Shown in pieces: positions 1 through 22,662 of a stretch of 64,000 nt of DNA. The stretch is from Tubulanus polymorphus. Lineage: Eukaryota > Nemertea > Palaeonemertea > Tubulaniformes > Tubulanidae. The notes under the pieces are model-generated. The model worked only from the letters and a program-made list of their open reading frames with translations. It did not search any database and was not told the DNA's origin. Location of the stretch: NCBI RefSeq assembly GCF_964204645.1, contig NC_134033.1:5304231-5368230 (forward strand). The letters run 5' to 3'. Made by a program: the position numbers and the translations under genes. How positions within the stretch are numbered: position 1 is the stretch's first letter; every line of letters starts with the position of its first letter.

Positions 1-1480
1 TTGATAGTTCTAGTAGGCCTAGGGGGGGAGGGGGTTCCGTGCGGGTCGATGTGCGCTTCGTCATCAAAATAACAATTATACAATGTGAATTTTGGAGTTT
101 GTTTTGCAATCATAATTCTTATTCTATAACAGGCCTATTTCATGAATTTGGATAATTAATTTCAAGGTCGAGTCCAAGTAAGCTACGGTACAGGGCCAAT
201 ATTTGGCATCTAGGGCAACAGAATGAGAGAGAGCGAGTGAAATTTCATGGAAGAGCAGTTTTTTACTAAACTCCTCGACGGATCCAGATGTTAACTTCTT
301 CCCCCAAAATTTTTGAATGGGTATAGGCCTATAGGCCTATACCCTACGTCAAAGGGCTTGTCATAATTAAATTCATTTGTCAATAATATTCAAAATCATT
401 ATTTTTTTAGAAATTGTTAAATTTCTAGGGATTTTAGGTGGAGAGTTCAGGTAGGGCCACGAATACAACCAACGAGTTTACGGTCCACCACCCACATCCA
501 TTCGGCATTGCCATCGTATTAGACTAGTGTGAAAAACCTGTGCAAAATATACGGTTGTTTCTAAAAAAAGGTAAAAATGGCCCGGCGTATCTCCAAACTT
601 TTCTGCAGCAAAGAAAGTTGGGAAATCGTCAACGATGAAAGGGTTAAAATGTACATTTTTGCGGAGAAATTCGTTATTACGGTGGCGCCACCGTCCGGAG
701 GACTTCCGCAAATCGTAAATCTTTTCGAATTTGAAGCCTTGTAGTTGCGCTGAAAACGTAATCAAATACTCGATCGTTTCTTGAAATAGAAGCTCCGTCG
801 AAGCCGGTTAGGACAAGATGGAAAAATCTACGTTCCACTATCGTAATTTACCTTTTATCACGAAAATCCCGTAGAATTTAGAGAAAATAGCGAATCTCGG
901 CCGCCATATTGTTTTAGTACCGAAAAGAGAAATACGCACGAGGAACAACAAAGTTTTGAAAAGCTGAACGGAATATGTTGCTGATTACCCTCTCAAATAA
1001 AGATAACCAAAAATACGATGTCAGAATACGTGTAATCCAAATTAAATTGATTTTCTTGCGTTTTCGTCCATTGCTATATGCCAACCAAAAACGACAAAAT
1101 TTTTAAGTGATCCAATTCAATAGTTTATTTATTTGATGCTTTGTTATAAGCCTACTCATGATTTGTGAAGCTGAATGATAGAAAATGGGTTAAATTATCG
1201 AATATCTATTAGAATTTTCGTTGTGATAGTGTTCAACTTGAAGAGTGTTTAGTTTACACTTCATGATAAAATGATGGGAAAATAGTTAGTGCCCTGCTTG
1301 ACATAAGCTGTAGCATTAAAATTGAACAATTTATCGGAAGGCATCGTATTAGCTTTGGAATTTAATTTTTCTGAATGCGTTTGTTAGCTTAATAGACCGG
1401 TTGCCGGAATTTGACCAACAATCAGTCTACAATCCGATCCCGGATTAGGCGAGCGCTATTTCAACGTCTCCAATTTGGCG
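1..1480. other. 5' flank of AMMECR1, no gene seen
   Basis: No convincing coding region is visible. Positions 300-345 and surroundings are rich in TAGGCCTA palindromes, a dispersed word seen throughout the window. An open frame on the minus strand (478-765) has no recognisable motif. The stretch around 640-960 is richer in CpG than its surroundings and contains GCCGCCATATTG near 900, which resembles a YY1 site; together with its position this makes it a reasonable promoter/5' leader region for the gene that starts at 1482-1545. No TATA box is evident. Confidence 0.4.
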
Positions 1481-1481
1481 C

Positions 1482-11610
<10,129 letters not shown>

Positions 11611-11664
11611 TATTACGTTACATCTAGTACAGTCGTCGCCACCAACACCACGCGTTAGGTCGAT

Positions 11665-11670
11665 AATAAA
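11665..11670 (+). terminator. AMMECR1 polyadenylation signal candidate
   Basis: AATAAA lies 55 bases after the AMMECR1 stop codon. It is the first canonical hexamer downstream, so the 3' UTR may be very short. Only the hexamer and its position support the call. Confidence 0.45.
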
Positions 11671-11851
11671 ATCAACGACATCGCCGATTCATCGTATTTC
11701 GGGGGCGTTCCGACGTGGCGCGTACCACGTCGGGACGATCGGATCCGTAGTCTCGTGCGTCGAAATTCGATTTGTTTTCCCCTTTTCGGCGCCGACTAAT
11801 TTATATCCGAAAGCGCTGGAGACAATTTGAAAACATTTCTAAACGTTTCGC

Positions 11852-12035
11852 GGTGCGGTGTATCCTTAGTTGCTAATATTTCACTATCTTTGAAATATGC
11901 TGCCATCTCTCAGTAGAAAGGCCTATACATGTAAAAACTAATTATTTATTACATCAATACACTGCAATGCGGTGTTCTAGCAGAGTCCGTCACTGATTTT
12001 TACACCGCACTGCGGTGTAGGAAATGCTGGAAGGG
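11852..12035. mobile_element. Truncated piggyBac-type MITE
   Basis: The right end (GGAAGGG followed by TTAA at 12036-12039) and internal ACACCGCACTGCGGTGT palindromes match the 8604-8878 element, but the CCCTTTCA left end is missing. It lies 3' of AMMECR1. Confidence 0.55.
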
Positions 12036-12570
12036 TTAAGCATGTCGATACACCGCACTGTGCGAAGACAATATAGTGGTCATACACCGTACCGGGGTGG
12101 AATTTTCCCAAAATATCCAAATCATCTCCGGCGCTTAAGCGTCCAAATCGGTCGGTTCCGAGAAGAGTAAACAGTCGTTTATTCAATGACTCGATTTCAA
12201 AGTCGATCAAGTATGCGCGCGACTACGAAGTCGACTCCCCGATCATCAAAATCATCTGCTAAGTTTACACTCAACGTAGCACTTTGAAAAATGATTGGCC
12301 TAATGAATTTTAGCGTTAAAACAACGAAAACAGCAAAAGCAAATTTGCGCGCACTGTTTCGATCGTGAAAAGTGTGTGTGACCTGTCGATTTCTATTGAA
12401 ACGATGCATTGTAGTATGATAACCAAATTCCGACGTGAGCGACAGTGTCTGAAAGTATATTGAACCCCTTCCCCTTATTTCGAAAAAATTCAGTTTTACG
12501 TTTTATGGAGTTATTGGATAATGATGTCCGCTACGTTTATTGTGAACTTGGTTCTTCGACCATCGTCGTC

Positions 12571-12698
<128 letters not shown>

Positions 12699-12839
12699 TG
12701 AGCTGTGATTGGCCGAGTCGGTATGCTCTGTTCTACGATTGGCCGCTCACTTAGTACGTTAGGCTTTCGTTATGTGTATGTACTTACTTTGATCTCCTTG
12801 AATTAGTGAAACGAAAACTGTTTTGACTTGGATTCATTT

Positions 12840-13060
12840 CTACCGTTGCCGGGGTTTGAATTTACTCTAAAATCAGTTCCACAGTCGCGGGGGTATTATT
12901 CGAGTCTCGACCCAGTTCTACAGTTGTGTGGGTTTAATTCATCTCTGGATCCAGTTCCACAGTTGTGTGGGTTTAATTTCACTCTGGACATGGTTCCACA
13001 GTTCGTGTACGTTTAATTCCACTGTGGATCCAGTTCGACAGTTTTGTTGTTTACAATTTG
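12840..13060. repeat. Minisatellite, inverted relative of 5000-5230
   Basis: Four to five units of about 45 bp containing TCTGGATCCAGTTCCACAGTT, the reverse complement of the array in AMMECR1 intron 1. Confidence 0.7.
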
Positions 13061-13869
13061 ACTCGAGCCGATCACAGCGCAAACGAACATATCAAAACAC
13101 CATCATTTTCATCCACGCTATAGACCCATCTGGAAAAAATGGCCGCCTTCGTAAGCACAACTACGACATCGTCAAATTTCATTCAACCGCAATTCAAAAT
13201 AGAAAGCCAAATGTTGATGTTGCGGTGTGTAATAGTTAGATGATGTCATAGGGGGATTTCATGCAGGCAGACATTATGTTCTCGAGAAGTTTTTATATAG
13301 CGATATACAATTAGGGTTTGAATCGAGAATGAATTTCAATATTTTTCTTTTTGTGTCGTTTTTAATGGATGCTTCGATGACTGTTGTCGTGCGATCTTAC
13401 GAAACAAACAATCGAGTTTTCGCGCTAGTCGTTAATTCGTCCTGCCGGGGATTGGGGCGCGAGCACAAAATCCTTAATTTCAAATGAACGCCGAATTTAA
13501 CCGACTTAAAAATGAATTATTTCAATCAATAATTATCCCTCGTATGCGTGTACGTATGTTTTTTTTTTTAACCAGAGATTTTTTAACCGGATTAGACAGC
13601 GAATTTGAAAAAAAAAGGTGAATACTAGCACCCTATCCTCACTTGCGTAGGCACGGTTATGAACCATAAATCATAACCTAATTGCCAATAATTGAATCGA
13701 CTGTAAAGAATAATTTGCACGGTCGTAGATTTTAGTTGCGTTGTAGAAGATCAGAATCTCCCTTTTAGAGTGCGTTTCATTATCGGTACGTCAATGTTTA
13801 GGGTCGTTTCTTACTAAAAAAAAAAAAACGGAATATCGAAAACCATCTATGCACTGTTAATAATTTCTA

Positions 13870-14095
13870 CTGGGACAAGTGTTTCACCGATTTGATCAGT
13901 ACCGAGTAGGAAGCAGTTTGCTGTTGACAGAATTATTCTACCTAGACAAGTTAGTTACTGTCTTGATCGGTACCGTGTAGGACGCAGATTACTGTAAACA
14001 GAATATTTCTAACCAGACAGATTAATTGCTGTCTTGATCGGTACCTAGTATGAAGCAGTTTACTGTAAACAGATTATATCTACCTAGACAAGTAA
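13870..14095. repeat. Tandem repeat of about 61 bp (GATCGGTACC family)
   Basis: Four diverged units with CTTGATCGGTACC, AGGA(A/C)GCAG, ACTGTAAACAGA and CTACCTAGACAAG. It directly abuts the MITE at 14098. The same family in the opposite orientation is at 56915-57160. Confidence 0.75.
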
Positions 14096-14097
14096 TT

Positions 14098-14555
14098 TAG
14101 TCCTTTCAGGGCAGTATTAATTGATGAGCTCTGCTTGTCGGTACGTGGCATCGGGTGTACACCACAGTGCAGTGTATGAATTGATAAGCTCTGCTTGTCA
14201 GTACATCGTATCGGGTGTTCGCCACAGTGCGGTGTATAAAATTGATGAGCTCCGCTTTTCGGTACATCACATCGGGTGTTCACCGCAGTGCGGTGTATAA
14301 AATTGATGAGCTCGGCTTGTCGGTACGTCGCATCGGGTGTATTGATATAGTTAGTTATTGTATTGTATGTCTCTAAAAAAAATATGGCAGCACATGTCAA
14401 ACACTGTGAACTATAAGTAACTAACGATACACGGCACCACGGTGTAAACGCTTTTCAGTGGTATGGCCGTTTTACCGTATCCTTGGGTGGAATTTTTTAA
14501 AAGAATCAAATTATCCTTAGCATAGAGTAATAACAAGTCGGCAATGGAAGGGTTA
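14098..14555. mobile_element. piggyBac-type MITE with internal minisatellite
   Basis: The left end CCTTTCAGGGCAG and right end GGAAGGGTTA resemble the other TTAA elements. Inside are four units of about 65 bp (ATTGATGAGCTC...GCGGTGTATAAA), each carrying the family palindrome, which explains why this copy is longer than its relatives. Confidence 0.55.
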
Positions 14556-15270
14556 TTATCGTTTTCAGTAGCCAGTAGTTCACTGTAGGCTATGGTCCAA
14601 TTTTGTTTAAAACGATCTCTAGTATTGTTTTATTAGATTTTAATACGAGAACGTACGGAGTTTTTAATTAACGAAATATTACGCTACGTAATTAGCACAC
14701 GAACATTAACGAAGCACTTGCATAAAGATATATATATATAAACATATTAATATTGATATTACTACGGGTGTTGAAAGACTATAGCCGCGATCACACGAGC
14801 ATTTTTGGCCCGGGCCAAATCTTCTCCGTGTGATCGCGGCTTATGTGTCGTATGTTTGTTAACATTATCATTTACACTAATTAAAAAAGCGATATATCTA
14901 TTCAAACAAAGTATATTGATTAGCGATTCGATATTTCGGAGGTGAGATTGATGGTGCATTCGAAATTCTAACATTCTGAGGTGAAGGAAAAGAACGAAAT
15001 TTATGGAATTTTTTTTTTTTTTCGCGAAAAAAAACGAGTTCTCCCGAATAAGCATCACCAGCCTGTAAGCGGTACATTTTTGTCCACCTCTTTCTTCATT
15101 TAGACGCGTTTTTTTTTTTTAAACTTATAGTCGAAACAGATCCCTATGCCTTTGGTCGTATAATGAGAATATATAATGATCATAATATTTTGAGAACGTA
15201 AATCGAGTTCCACTGGTTCTAATGGGCGGATTTAGGGGGTTGTCTCTGGGGTGCTGGGAACCATGTCTTT
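14556..15270. other. Intergenic, one strong hairpin
   Basis: No gene recognised. At 14781-14841 AGCCGCGATCACACG and its inverse CGTGTGATCGCGGCT flank about 30 bases, a probable miniature transposon; a related GTGTGATCG word occurs at 47813. The rest is AT-rich with poly-T and TATA tracts. Confidence 0.5.
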
Positions 15271-15274
15271 TCTA

Positions 15275-15485
15275 GCGACAGCTGGTGGATCCTCACTTGC
15301 CGCAAGTAAAATTGTCTATTGCCGCAGTAGTTGATGTCCTACTGCACTCTAGGGACACCTGGTTGATCCTCACTTGCCACAAGTGGAATCCTCTATCGCC
15401 GGAGTAGTTGATGTCCTACTGCACACTAGCGACACCTGGTTGATCCTCACTTGCCACAAGCGGAATCCTGTATTGCCTGCCTTTC
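15275..15485. repeat. 77-bp tandem repeat (GACACCTGGTGGATCCTCACTT family)
   Basis: Three units with ACACCTGG(T)TGATCCTCACTTGCC, AAGTGGAATCCTCTATTGCC and GTAGTTGATGTCCTACTGC. The family recurs as an array at 23110-23345 and as single units near 52395, 53045 and 56540. Confidence 0.75.
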
Positions 15486-15539
15486 ATTAAGGTTGCCCTT
15501 TTCGTCCAGGCGGAGATCTTTTTGCGGTTAATTTCTTTA

Positions 15540-18210
15540 AAAGAATATCAAATACTGATGGCAGGGATTAACTGCAGGCTATCGACGTGGTTGCTTTACC
15601 AGAGATACGCCTTTTCTTCTGGAACCCGGCCTTCCGATTTTTCCTAGATCCACCTCTGAATCATCGTTCGTTTTGTTTGTCACCTTTTATTCTGTCTAAT
15701 CAAAATTTCGGTAATAATTATCTGTGTCTAACCTCCTACGAATATATATATATAAATATATATATATATTTATATATATGTATGCTTGTACGAAAAATAG
15801 TTATAAAATAAGTTAAGTTTTTTCTTCCGTTTTTGAGATGTATGTGAACTGTGTTTTTACGGATATCCGTGTATTTTTAAGTTTATACGTGTACAAGCTC
15901 GTATCACCGTCGAGATCAGAAAAACAGCTTTGTGAAATTTGTCGATTATCATCTTACCGCGACCAAGAAAATGTTGTGCCATCTGGTCAACCTAAACTAA
16001 AAGTTCAACGTCACAAAGAAGTAGAAATTTATATTTTGGCTTTTCAAATTGGTCATCAGAATTCGGAATTAGATCAGATTTCACTGAATTTTTAGGAATT
16101 GTTAAAAATGGACTCTGAAGCAAGACAAATTTTTTTTTGGGACTTGAACTGTGTGCGTTTTAGTTTACTCGGTCAACTATAATGTCGCGGTAAATTGAAA
16201 CCAAGTTGCACGACCTAAATTCCAAAGTGGTCTTAAAGGTTGAAACCGGTCTTAAGTTGTTAGATCGACTTCAGACTTAAGATGGTCTCGTATCTAAGCC
16301 ATATCCATATAACTGGGCAACTTTGACCGTCGTCTGTCGAGACTGACCACCACCCGGATGAACTTCAGTTCTCGTAATTAGTCGACAGGTGGTCGGGACT
16401 AATGACCGAGCGCGCAATAGGTCGGTCGAAACGCATTTCCAAGCATCGGACATCTTGGAATTTGGGCCGAACTACAGAGACCAGGTTCAATAGCATGGTT
16501 CGCTATATCCGGACTCTATTCCGAAAAACTGTCCTGCAGTTTAGCTTATCTCGTGACTCGTCGACGCGATTACCGAAGCTCGCCGAGGTCGGCAACTCGA
16601 CGGTGATATCGACAGGGTCTCTAACAACTCCTTGATTCGAATTCATTGAAAACTCCTTCTAGGGCTTAAACCAAAAATGTAATATCAAGGTGCTCGAATG
16701 TCCTTGAATTTAATCAAATTGTCCAACAAAAGTCTTGAAAACTCCTTGAATTTTGAGATATTGGCCCAATTACAAAATAGATTATGCAATATTGAGATTT
16801 GGCTATTACAAAATGTTCAGGTCTTGGGCCTACCAGCAGTTATTAAACGTATTGATTCCTCTGAATTAAATGGTTTACCGAGAGGTGTCTATGAAACTTA
16901 CGCATACACTCCTCGAAATTTGAAATTTTCCGATTGAAAACTGCTTGAAAAAGCACCTTGAATTCCGTAATCACCGATCTTTAGGGACCCTGATTGAGAT
17001 TTATTGTACACACGCGTAGATGTCATTTTTAACATGTATGTTTATACGTATGATACGATATTTGAAATATTTTGGGGCCAACATCCATCCTATGATAACG
17101 TGTGTGTGCGCGCGCGGTGCTAAAATTAAACTATGTCGTCGTAGCGATGTTACATCGACCGGGAGAAGTCAGAAGGCGTTTTCGTGAGATGATTTGATTT
17201 CGCGCCGTCGATGAAGTACGTGCAGGGCCGCGTTGGGGACGGCAGATAAAACCCGAAAAGGGGCAATTACCTAAAATCAAAAATTGATGTACCGATTCTT
17301 TTTTATGCCCTAACAAAAACTCTGTTAGGCCTATAACAAAATGCTCGGTGAATTTCTATTGGATATGATTGTTATATTCGAAAAACAGAGCGTTTTTCCC
17401 GCGGTTGGGGGCTGGTCCAAATTTGCCCGTGGCAAACTTATTATCGCGGCAAATCAAGTCGTCTCGCGAAAGCGCCTCGCATGTTCCGACGTATGACTGC
17501 AGCAAAACCCGAGCATCCATCTGTATGACTTGAGTGATTGAGTACCGAACAACGAACTTACGATCATATCATAGTCGTCCATTATTCGTCGTACGCCTGC
17601 CTGACGGCCGTCTTTGATAAATCGCGCGTCATCATCGCCACCGACATTGATCATCGTTTCATACGCCGAAAAAAAAACACATCTCTCATCGCAATCGTTT
17701 TCGAAAGCGTCGACTGTACTAGATGACGGTTTTTAAATCTAGAATTATTATACCATTTCTCCGCGAGACGTGTACCACACACGTGCGCCCTCTAGTGGCC
17801 GTGTCCGAACCTTGGTAGTGCCGGGATGGACGCCGTTTTCTTATTCGAATTGTAAAACCCGATTTATAACACACGAAAGTCATCCGTCAACATCGTATCT
17901 CGGTTATTGAGGAATATTTTCAGTTTTAGGGCGCTGCGACATCCTTGAGCGCGTTTTTTCCGAGATCGAACGAGAAATTCGGGTCGGATTTGGAACTGTT
18001 TTTCCGAGGAGGCGCCGGATCCGGTTTGATCCGGATACCGGATGTCGATCTAGCCGGGATATTATTTCTAATCGTTTTATCGTCGTCGTTAGTTCGGGTC
18101 GAGGTCGGCGGTTTACGACGCGGGCTGACAGTTCAAAATCCTCGAATCTAATCAATGTTTCATGAACGAATTCGCGCGCGGTCAAACTGGCTTGATCGCG
18201 ATATAGTCGA
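15540..18210. other. Intergenic, no gene recognised
   Basis: Contains short TA-rich microsatellite at 15741-15780. The stretch 17430-18240 is CpG-richer than its surroundings but its open frames on both strands lack recognisable domains, signal peptides or splice partners. I see no gene here. Confidence 0.4.
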
Positions 18211-18214
18211 TTAC

Positions 18215-18830
18215 AGTGGAATCTCGTTATAACGACCATTCATCAGTTATCAAAAATCAATATTTTCGTTCCGAATTCTTATAATTTGATACTGGATATG
18301 TAACAAACTCAGTTTTTAACGAAAAGATTTTCTGATCCCCTGAAGTTCGTTGTAACCAGGTTCTACTGAATGTAGAACTGTAGAACTATCAGTTACAACG
18401 AACAGATTTTCTGAACTCTTTCGTTGTGACAAGGTTTCACTTAATACAGAACGACCGGTTATAACAAACAGATATTCAGGTGCCCTGTAGTTCGTTGTAA
18501 CATTTTCCGGGGCATGAAGATCGTTGTAACGAGGTTCTGCTATTAGAACTATCGGTTTTAACGAACGGATTTTCTGATGCCCTGAAGTTCACTGTAACGA
18601 GGTTCCACTGTATATAGAACTATCAGTTAAAACAAATGGGTTTTCTGGACTCTTGAAGTTCGTTGTAACGAGGTTCCGCTGTATGAAGAACTATCAGTTA
18701 TAACGAACAGATTTTCTAGTGCCCTGAAGTTCGCTGTAACAATTTCTGGGGCCTGAAGTTCGTTGTAACGAGGTTCTGCTATATGTAGAACCATCAGTTG
18801 TAACGAACAGATTTTCTGGTGCCTTGATGA
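18215..18830. repeat. Tandem array of a pogo-like terminal sequence
   Basis: About eight to ten irregular units built from GTTATAACGAACAGATTTTCTG, CCTGAAGTTCGTTGTAACGAGGTTC and TGTAGAACTATCAG. CAGTGGAATCTCGTTATAACGA at the left border resembles the terminal inverted repeats of pogo/Tigger-type elements, here tandemly repeated in both orientations. Confidence 0.65.
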
Positions 18831-19730
18831 GGGTCGACTGTGTTTTTTGGACCACGTATACGTCAATGAGCATAAAATACAATGTTTTGATTCAGATTTC
18901 TGATGATCCGGTCCCGACTGATCTGGATCAAGCCGGTTTGACTGTCGAACGCGGAGAGCGAAGTAAATATTTTTCTGGTAATCGCTCATCCCGGGTACTG
19001 TTTCTGGGGTACCGGCATATTATCACTATCATTATTACTATTACTATTATTATGAAATATATGTATATAATCGAATATGAATATTTAGATATAATGTAAT
19101 GAATTTTTAACGAGCTGTTTTACTTCGAATGAAAGGTTTCCATTCGTTTGTTCGTATGTCGTGCGTAGAATAAAAACTAAAACTATGAAAAAAATATTTC
19201 AAAAAAACAAACGATTTCTTATAATCGTGAACAAAACAAAAAAAACGAAATAAATAATTATGTACGTATATGTTTTGAATTCGAAAAAAATGATGAAATA
19301 AAATGCACACATGACGCATTGCATCGATTTGTTTGTTTCTAAAAACTGGTGGTGGTGAAAAGAATCTTTGATTTGCCAACTTTTTGAATCGATTGTTAGT
19401 GAGTTCGCTGAACCTTATGTTGTACACAGTAAACCTTGCCCGACTCTGGACCGTGGCAAAATTGGTAAAAGGTGAAGTCCGAGTTGATGTTGCGTCCTCG
19501 CTTGCCAGGGTTTTATTGCCTGCTGTCAAAACTCGCGCTGACACAAACCCATCTGTTACACTGCCCAAGATTTTTGGGCAAACGGGTTCCCGCTAGGCGG
19601 CCGGCGGTCTATTTCTCTCTTGCTTATCAGATGCGTAGCAATCTGCAAGTAGGTAGGAAACAACCCATCCAATTGGCTTAATACAGACTGGTGGCCGCCG
19701 AGTGGAAACCTGTCTGGAAATCTCGGGCAA
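18831..19730. other. Intergenic, no gene recognised
   Basis: Includes short ATT microsatellites at 19021-19055 and TA-rich sequence. The Phe-rich minus-strand open frame at 19107-19568 has no recognisable domain and looks like a chance frame. Confidence 0.4.
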
Positions 19731-19734
19731 CACA

Positions 19735-20045
19735 GTGGATTTAGGGGGTGGACCGGGTGGAATGCTCCACCCCCTACAAAATTCGAATGTGCCCATCGAA
19801 AAATATTTTTTGGAAAGAAAATTTTAAAAGACTATAAAATAAATCCAAATAGATCTTGATAAGGACAAGAGAAGCCCCTCTGATTGCCCCAAATGTTCTG
19901 TGGGAAGGGCCACCAGAACCCTACCAATGCGTACCAATGTTTCGCTTGCAGCCCTCGCATTACCAAATCTGCCCTTTCAAATTAAGTGTCCATTCGAATT
20001 TCAAGGTCCACCCCTTTCAAAGAATCCCAGATCCGCCCTTGGGCA
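19735..20045. mobile_element. Possible MITE related to GGATTTAGGGGG / GATCCGCCC ends
   Basis: Begins GTGGATTTAGGGGGTGG and ends CAGATCCGCCCTTGG; further CCAAATCCGCCCTTCC occurs at 20420. Such ends resemble the GGGGCGGATCC elements at 3413 and 63577 but the inverted match is poor. Confidence 0.35.
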
Positions 20046-20639
20046 AAGTAATAGACCAATGAAGAATTTAACGGTCAGGGTTTGTTTCATGGCGTACTCC
20101 TTGTGCCCCTGTCTGGATCCACTATCCGTAACATTTGGTCCTGCTCGATGAACCCACAATTGATGGTCTTTTAAAAAGCTTTTATTCTAAACGTTTTAAA
20201 GTTTTAGCTAAACCTTTTCAACAGAAATGAAAATACCTTAAAATCTTAGAATAAAAATTCTTTTTGAACATCAGTTGTAGGTGGATTTATGGGTTCGACT
20301 GTGTGGACTAGAATAGTTTGATTGTGCTCTCCAAAAATTATGGAAATTTTTTCTAGAAGGACAAAAACCAAATTGTCAGTGGTGAGAATTTTGTCCTAAA
20401 CCAGAAGCCCACACCAATTGCCAAATCCGCCCTTCCAAATTAAGTGCGCCATTCCAAATTAAGTGCGTCATAACAACTGTTTTCTTTGTTGTTTACAAAT
20501 TTTCAGTCTTCAATATTTGACAATCTGCCAGTGACCTTCGAAAATTCTAGATAAACATCATGTTTGATAGATATTGAGCTCTTGAGGATTAACCGTGGGT
20601 TGAACTTACAGAGTTTACTGTAAAGTACATGTACCATCG

Positions 20640-20765
20640 ATATACCTCCCATATACCGCCAGGTTTTCTCAAATAGATAGTAAAAAACCCCGATATACCG
20701 CCATACTCTCTATACTGCCAAAATCGTTCCGCACCGATGTGGGCGGTATATCGGGGGCTGACTGT
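20640..20765. mobile_element. Miniature element with GATATACCGCC inverted repeats
   Basis: CCCCGATATACCGCC at about 20690 and GGCGGTATATCGGGG at about 20745 are inverted copies, followed by GCTGACTGTA. A second copy in the opposite orientation is at 31935-32003, upstream of the GPCR. Confidence 0.55.
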
Positions 20766-20769
20766 ACTA

Positions 20770-21525
20770 CCTTTTCAGATTTGGTCTCTCGTTGGGGCCA
20801 GATTTTCAAATAAGGAATATATTAAGAATAAATATCAAGAAAATAATCATTTTTGCAAGTTTTAACCTTAGCCGAAATGACAAACACAAGGTATCAATTT
20901 TTCAGCCTAAACTACATGTACTACATTTGATGTCATACTACTCTTAATTTCTTCATGAAAACTACAAATTTACGGACATCGGGTGGTTTGGTCTGACACA
21001 TGACGATAGACCGTCAAATCGTAACTCGGAAGTTATGCGTGGAATAGCCGCATACCTATGCCGGATGGATAAGTATCAATGCTTGGTTATCTAATGGGGA
21101 TGAAAGGGGCGCACTGGACTTTAAAAAAAAAAGATAATCGCGTAATTTACGAACATGGAAGGTCTGTTTACATAGATCACTTATTGCGTTACTGTTCGGC
21201 GACCAATATGGCATAGTCAAGTCGAAAAGGCACGTGTCTACGAGACATCTCAAAACTGATTGAAAACCGCGATACGAATATTGATTAATTCAAATTTATT
21301 CAATATATTTTCAATGCAGTGTATAATAATGAAGCAAGTACCGATAATAATATTTCCAAAAACAGCGCGCGCATACAAAATATACAAAGTTCTATACGAT
21401 GATCGATGACATGATTGTTCGATAATGATAATCTACTAATTAAGTTTGTCCAGTTTGATACGTATAATCAAGAACTCCGCTCAAGTCCGATTGAAACATC
21501 TCGGCAGGTAAAAACAAAACCGTTT
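20770..21525. other. Intergenic, nothing recognised
   Basis: AT-rich sequence without a supported gene, RNA or clear repeat. Confidence 0.4.
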
Positions 21526-21527
21526 AG

Positions 21528-21764
21528 CTCGGATATCCATAGAAGCAAAAACAGTAAATTTTCATATCATACTGGTATTTATATGAAATAAGATGAAGCT
21601 AATTGCAAACAGAGCCGTTATTTATTCTATATAAATACCGGTATATGAAAATTTAATCACTTGCGCTATGCCAGAAGAGAGAAAAATGTAACTCCCGAAA
21701 ACGTTAATAGCTAGGATAAATATATATACTTATTGGGAAATGAGGTACTGTTTTTGCTTCGATG
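21528..21764. mobile_element. Short inverted-repeat element (AAGCAAAAACAGTA ends)
   Basis: About 237 bp. The left end CCATAGAAGCAAAAACAGTA is inverted at the right (TACTGTTTTTGCTTCGATGG), and inner arms AAATTTTCATAT...ATACTGGTATTTATAT also pair with the right half. No coding capacity. The open frame beginning at 21762 starts at its right end. Confidence 0.6.
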
Positions 21765-22204
21765 GATTTTCAACTATTTGAACTTGATTACCAAAGATCT
21801 AACTCTGATATCGCCTTCAAGTCAAAAGATCTGGACTTAAGTGAAGTTTACCGTACTATCAAACTCTCGGATATCGCTGTCAATGCGGGCGTCTTTAATG
21901 AATTTTGTAAATACTTCGCTGAGTTGAGTAATACGGAGGAGTGTCACTTTAAACTATTCGGTAGGAAACATTTTTGGACACGAATATTGCCGGACGCCAA
22001 TCACAAGGCGGGGCCTCGATACTACGTTCTTAAAAAAGTATCAATTTTGGTATGAAGTAAAATTCAAAAACGAGTACTCCGTGGGCCTCGAACCCCGAAT
22101 TTTGATGTTCGTTATATATTTTATTGTAATAACAATTATTTCGTTGGTATCATGATCCGATTCATTTTGAAAACACCAATCTACACGAGAGATGAAATCC
22201 TGCG

Positions 22205-22437
22205 TTAAGGCCTTTCTCAACGCTTTCAATGAATCTACACTGCAGTGCGACGTATTAGTCGGTAATGGACTTCGCTTATACACCGCACTGCAGTGCCATT
22301 TCTTATATTAAGATTAAATTAGTAACTAATGATACACCGCACCATGACGCACTTAATGATATGCGACTGGGTTTGAATTTTCAAAATTTTCATCCAATCA
22401 TCTCCAGCATCTTATGGTAAACACTGAAAGAGTTAAG
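22205..22437. mobile_element. Diverged piggyBac-type MITE
   Basis: The right end CACTGAAAGAG plus TTAA and internal ACACCGCACTGCAGTG words match the 8604-8878 family; the left end near 22208 is degenerate. It lies 3' of the ferritin gene. Confidence 0.5.
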
Positions 22438-22662
22438 CCGATGTTGAGTTTCACATGTGAGGAGACCCCGATACAGCCAGCTTTAAATAGCAGAGTGATG
22501 ACTGTGACTATGAGTGTAAAGTAAATTAATTGCGTAGACGCAAGACTTTAAACAGACCCGCAGACAGCCGGTCGGAAACGAAGGCGGCTTTTTCATGCTC
22601 TCGCGTAGATTGGCCTCGACGGAGATGATTTCCCTGAGATCGATGTCGCATCTGCAAACGAG

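Noticed and set aside
17904-18239. Arg-rich open frame on the minus strand in CpG-richer sequence
   Set aside because: A comparable frame exists on the plus strand over the same bases and neither has a recognisable domain or splice context.
19107-19568. 153-residue Phe-rich open frame on the minus strand
   Set aside because: Composition follows A/T-rich simple sequence; no recognisable motif or signal peptide.
21762-22055. 97-residue open frame on the plus strand
   Set aside because: Composition looks protein-like, but it starts at the end of an inverted-repeat element, matches no family I know, and has no downstream exon; left uncalled.
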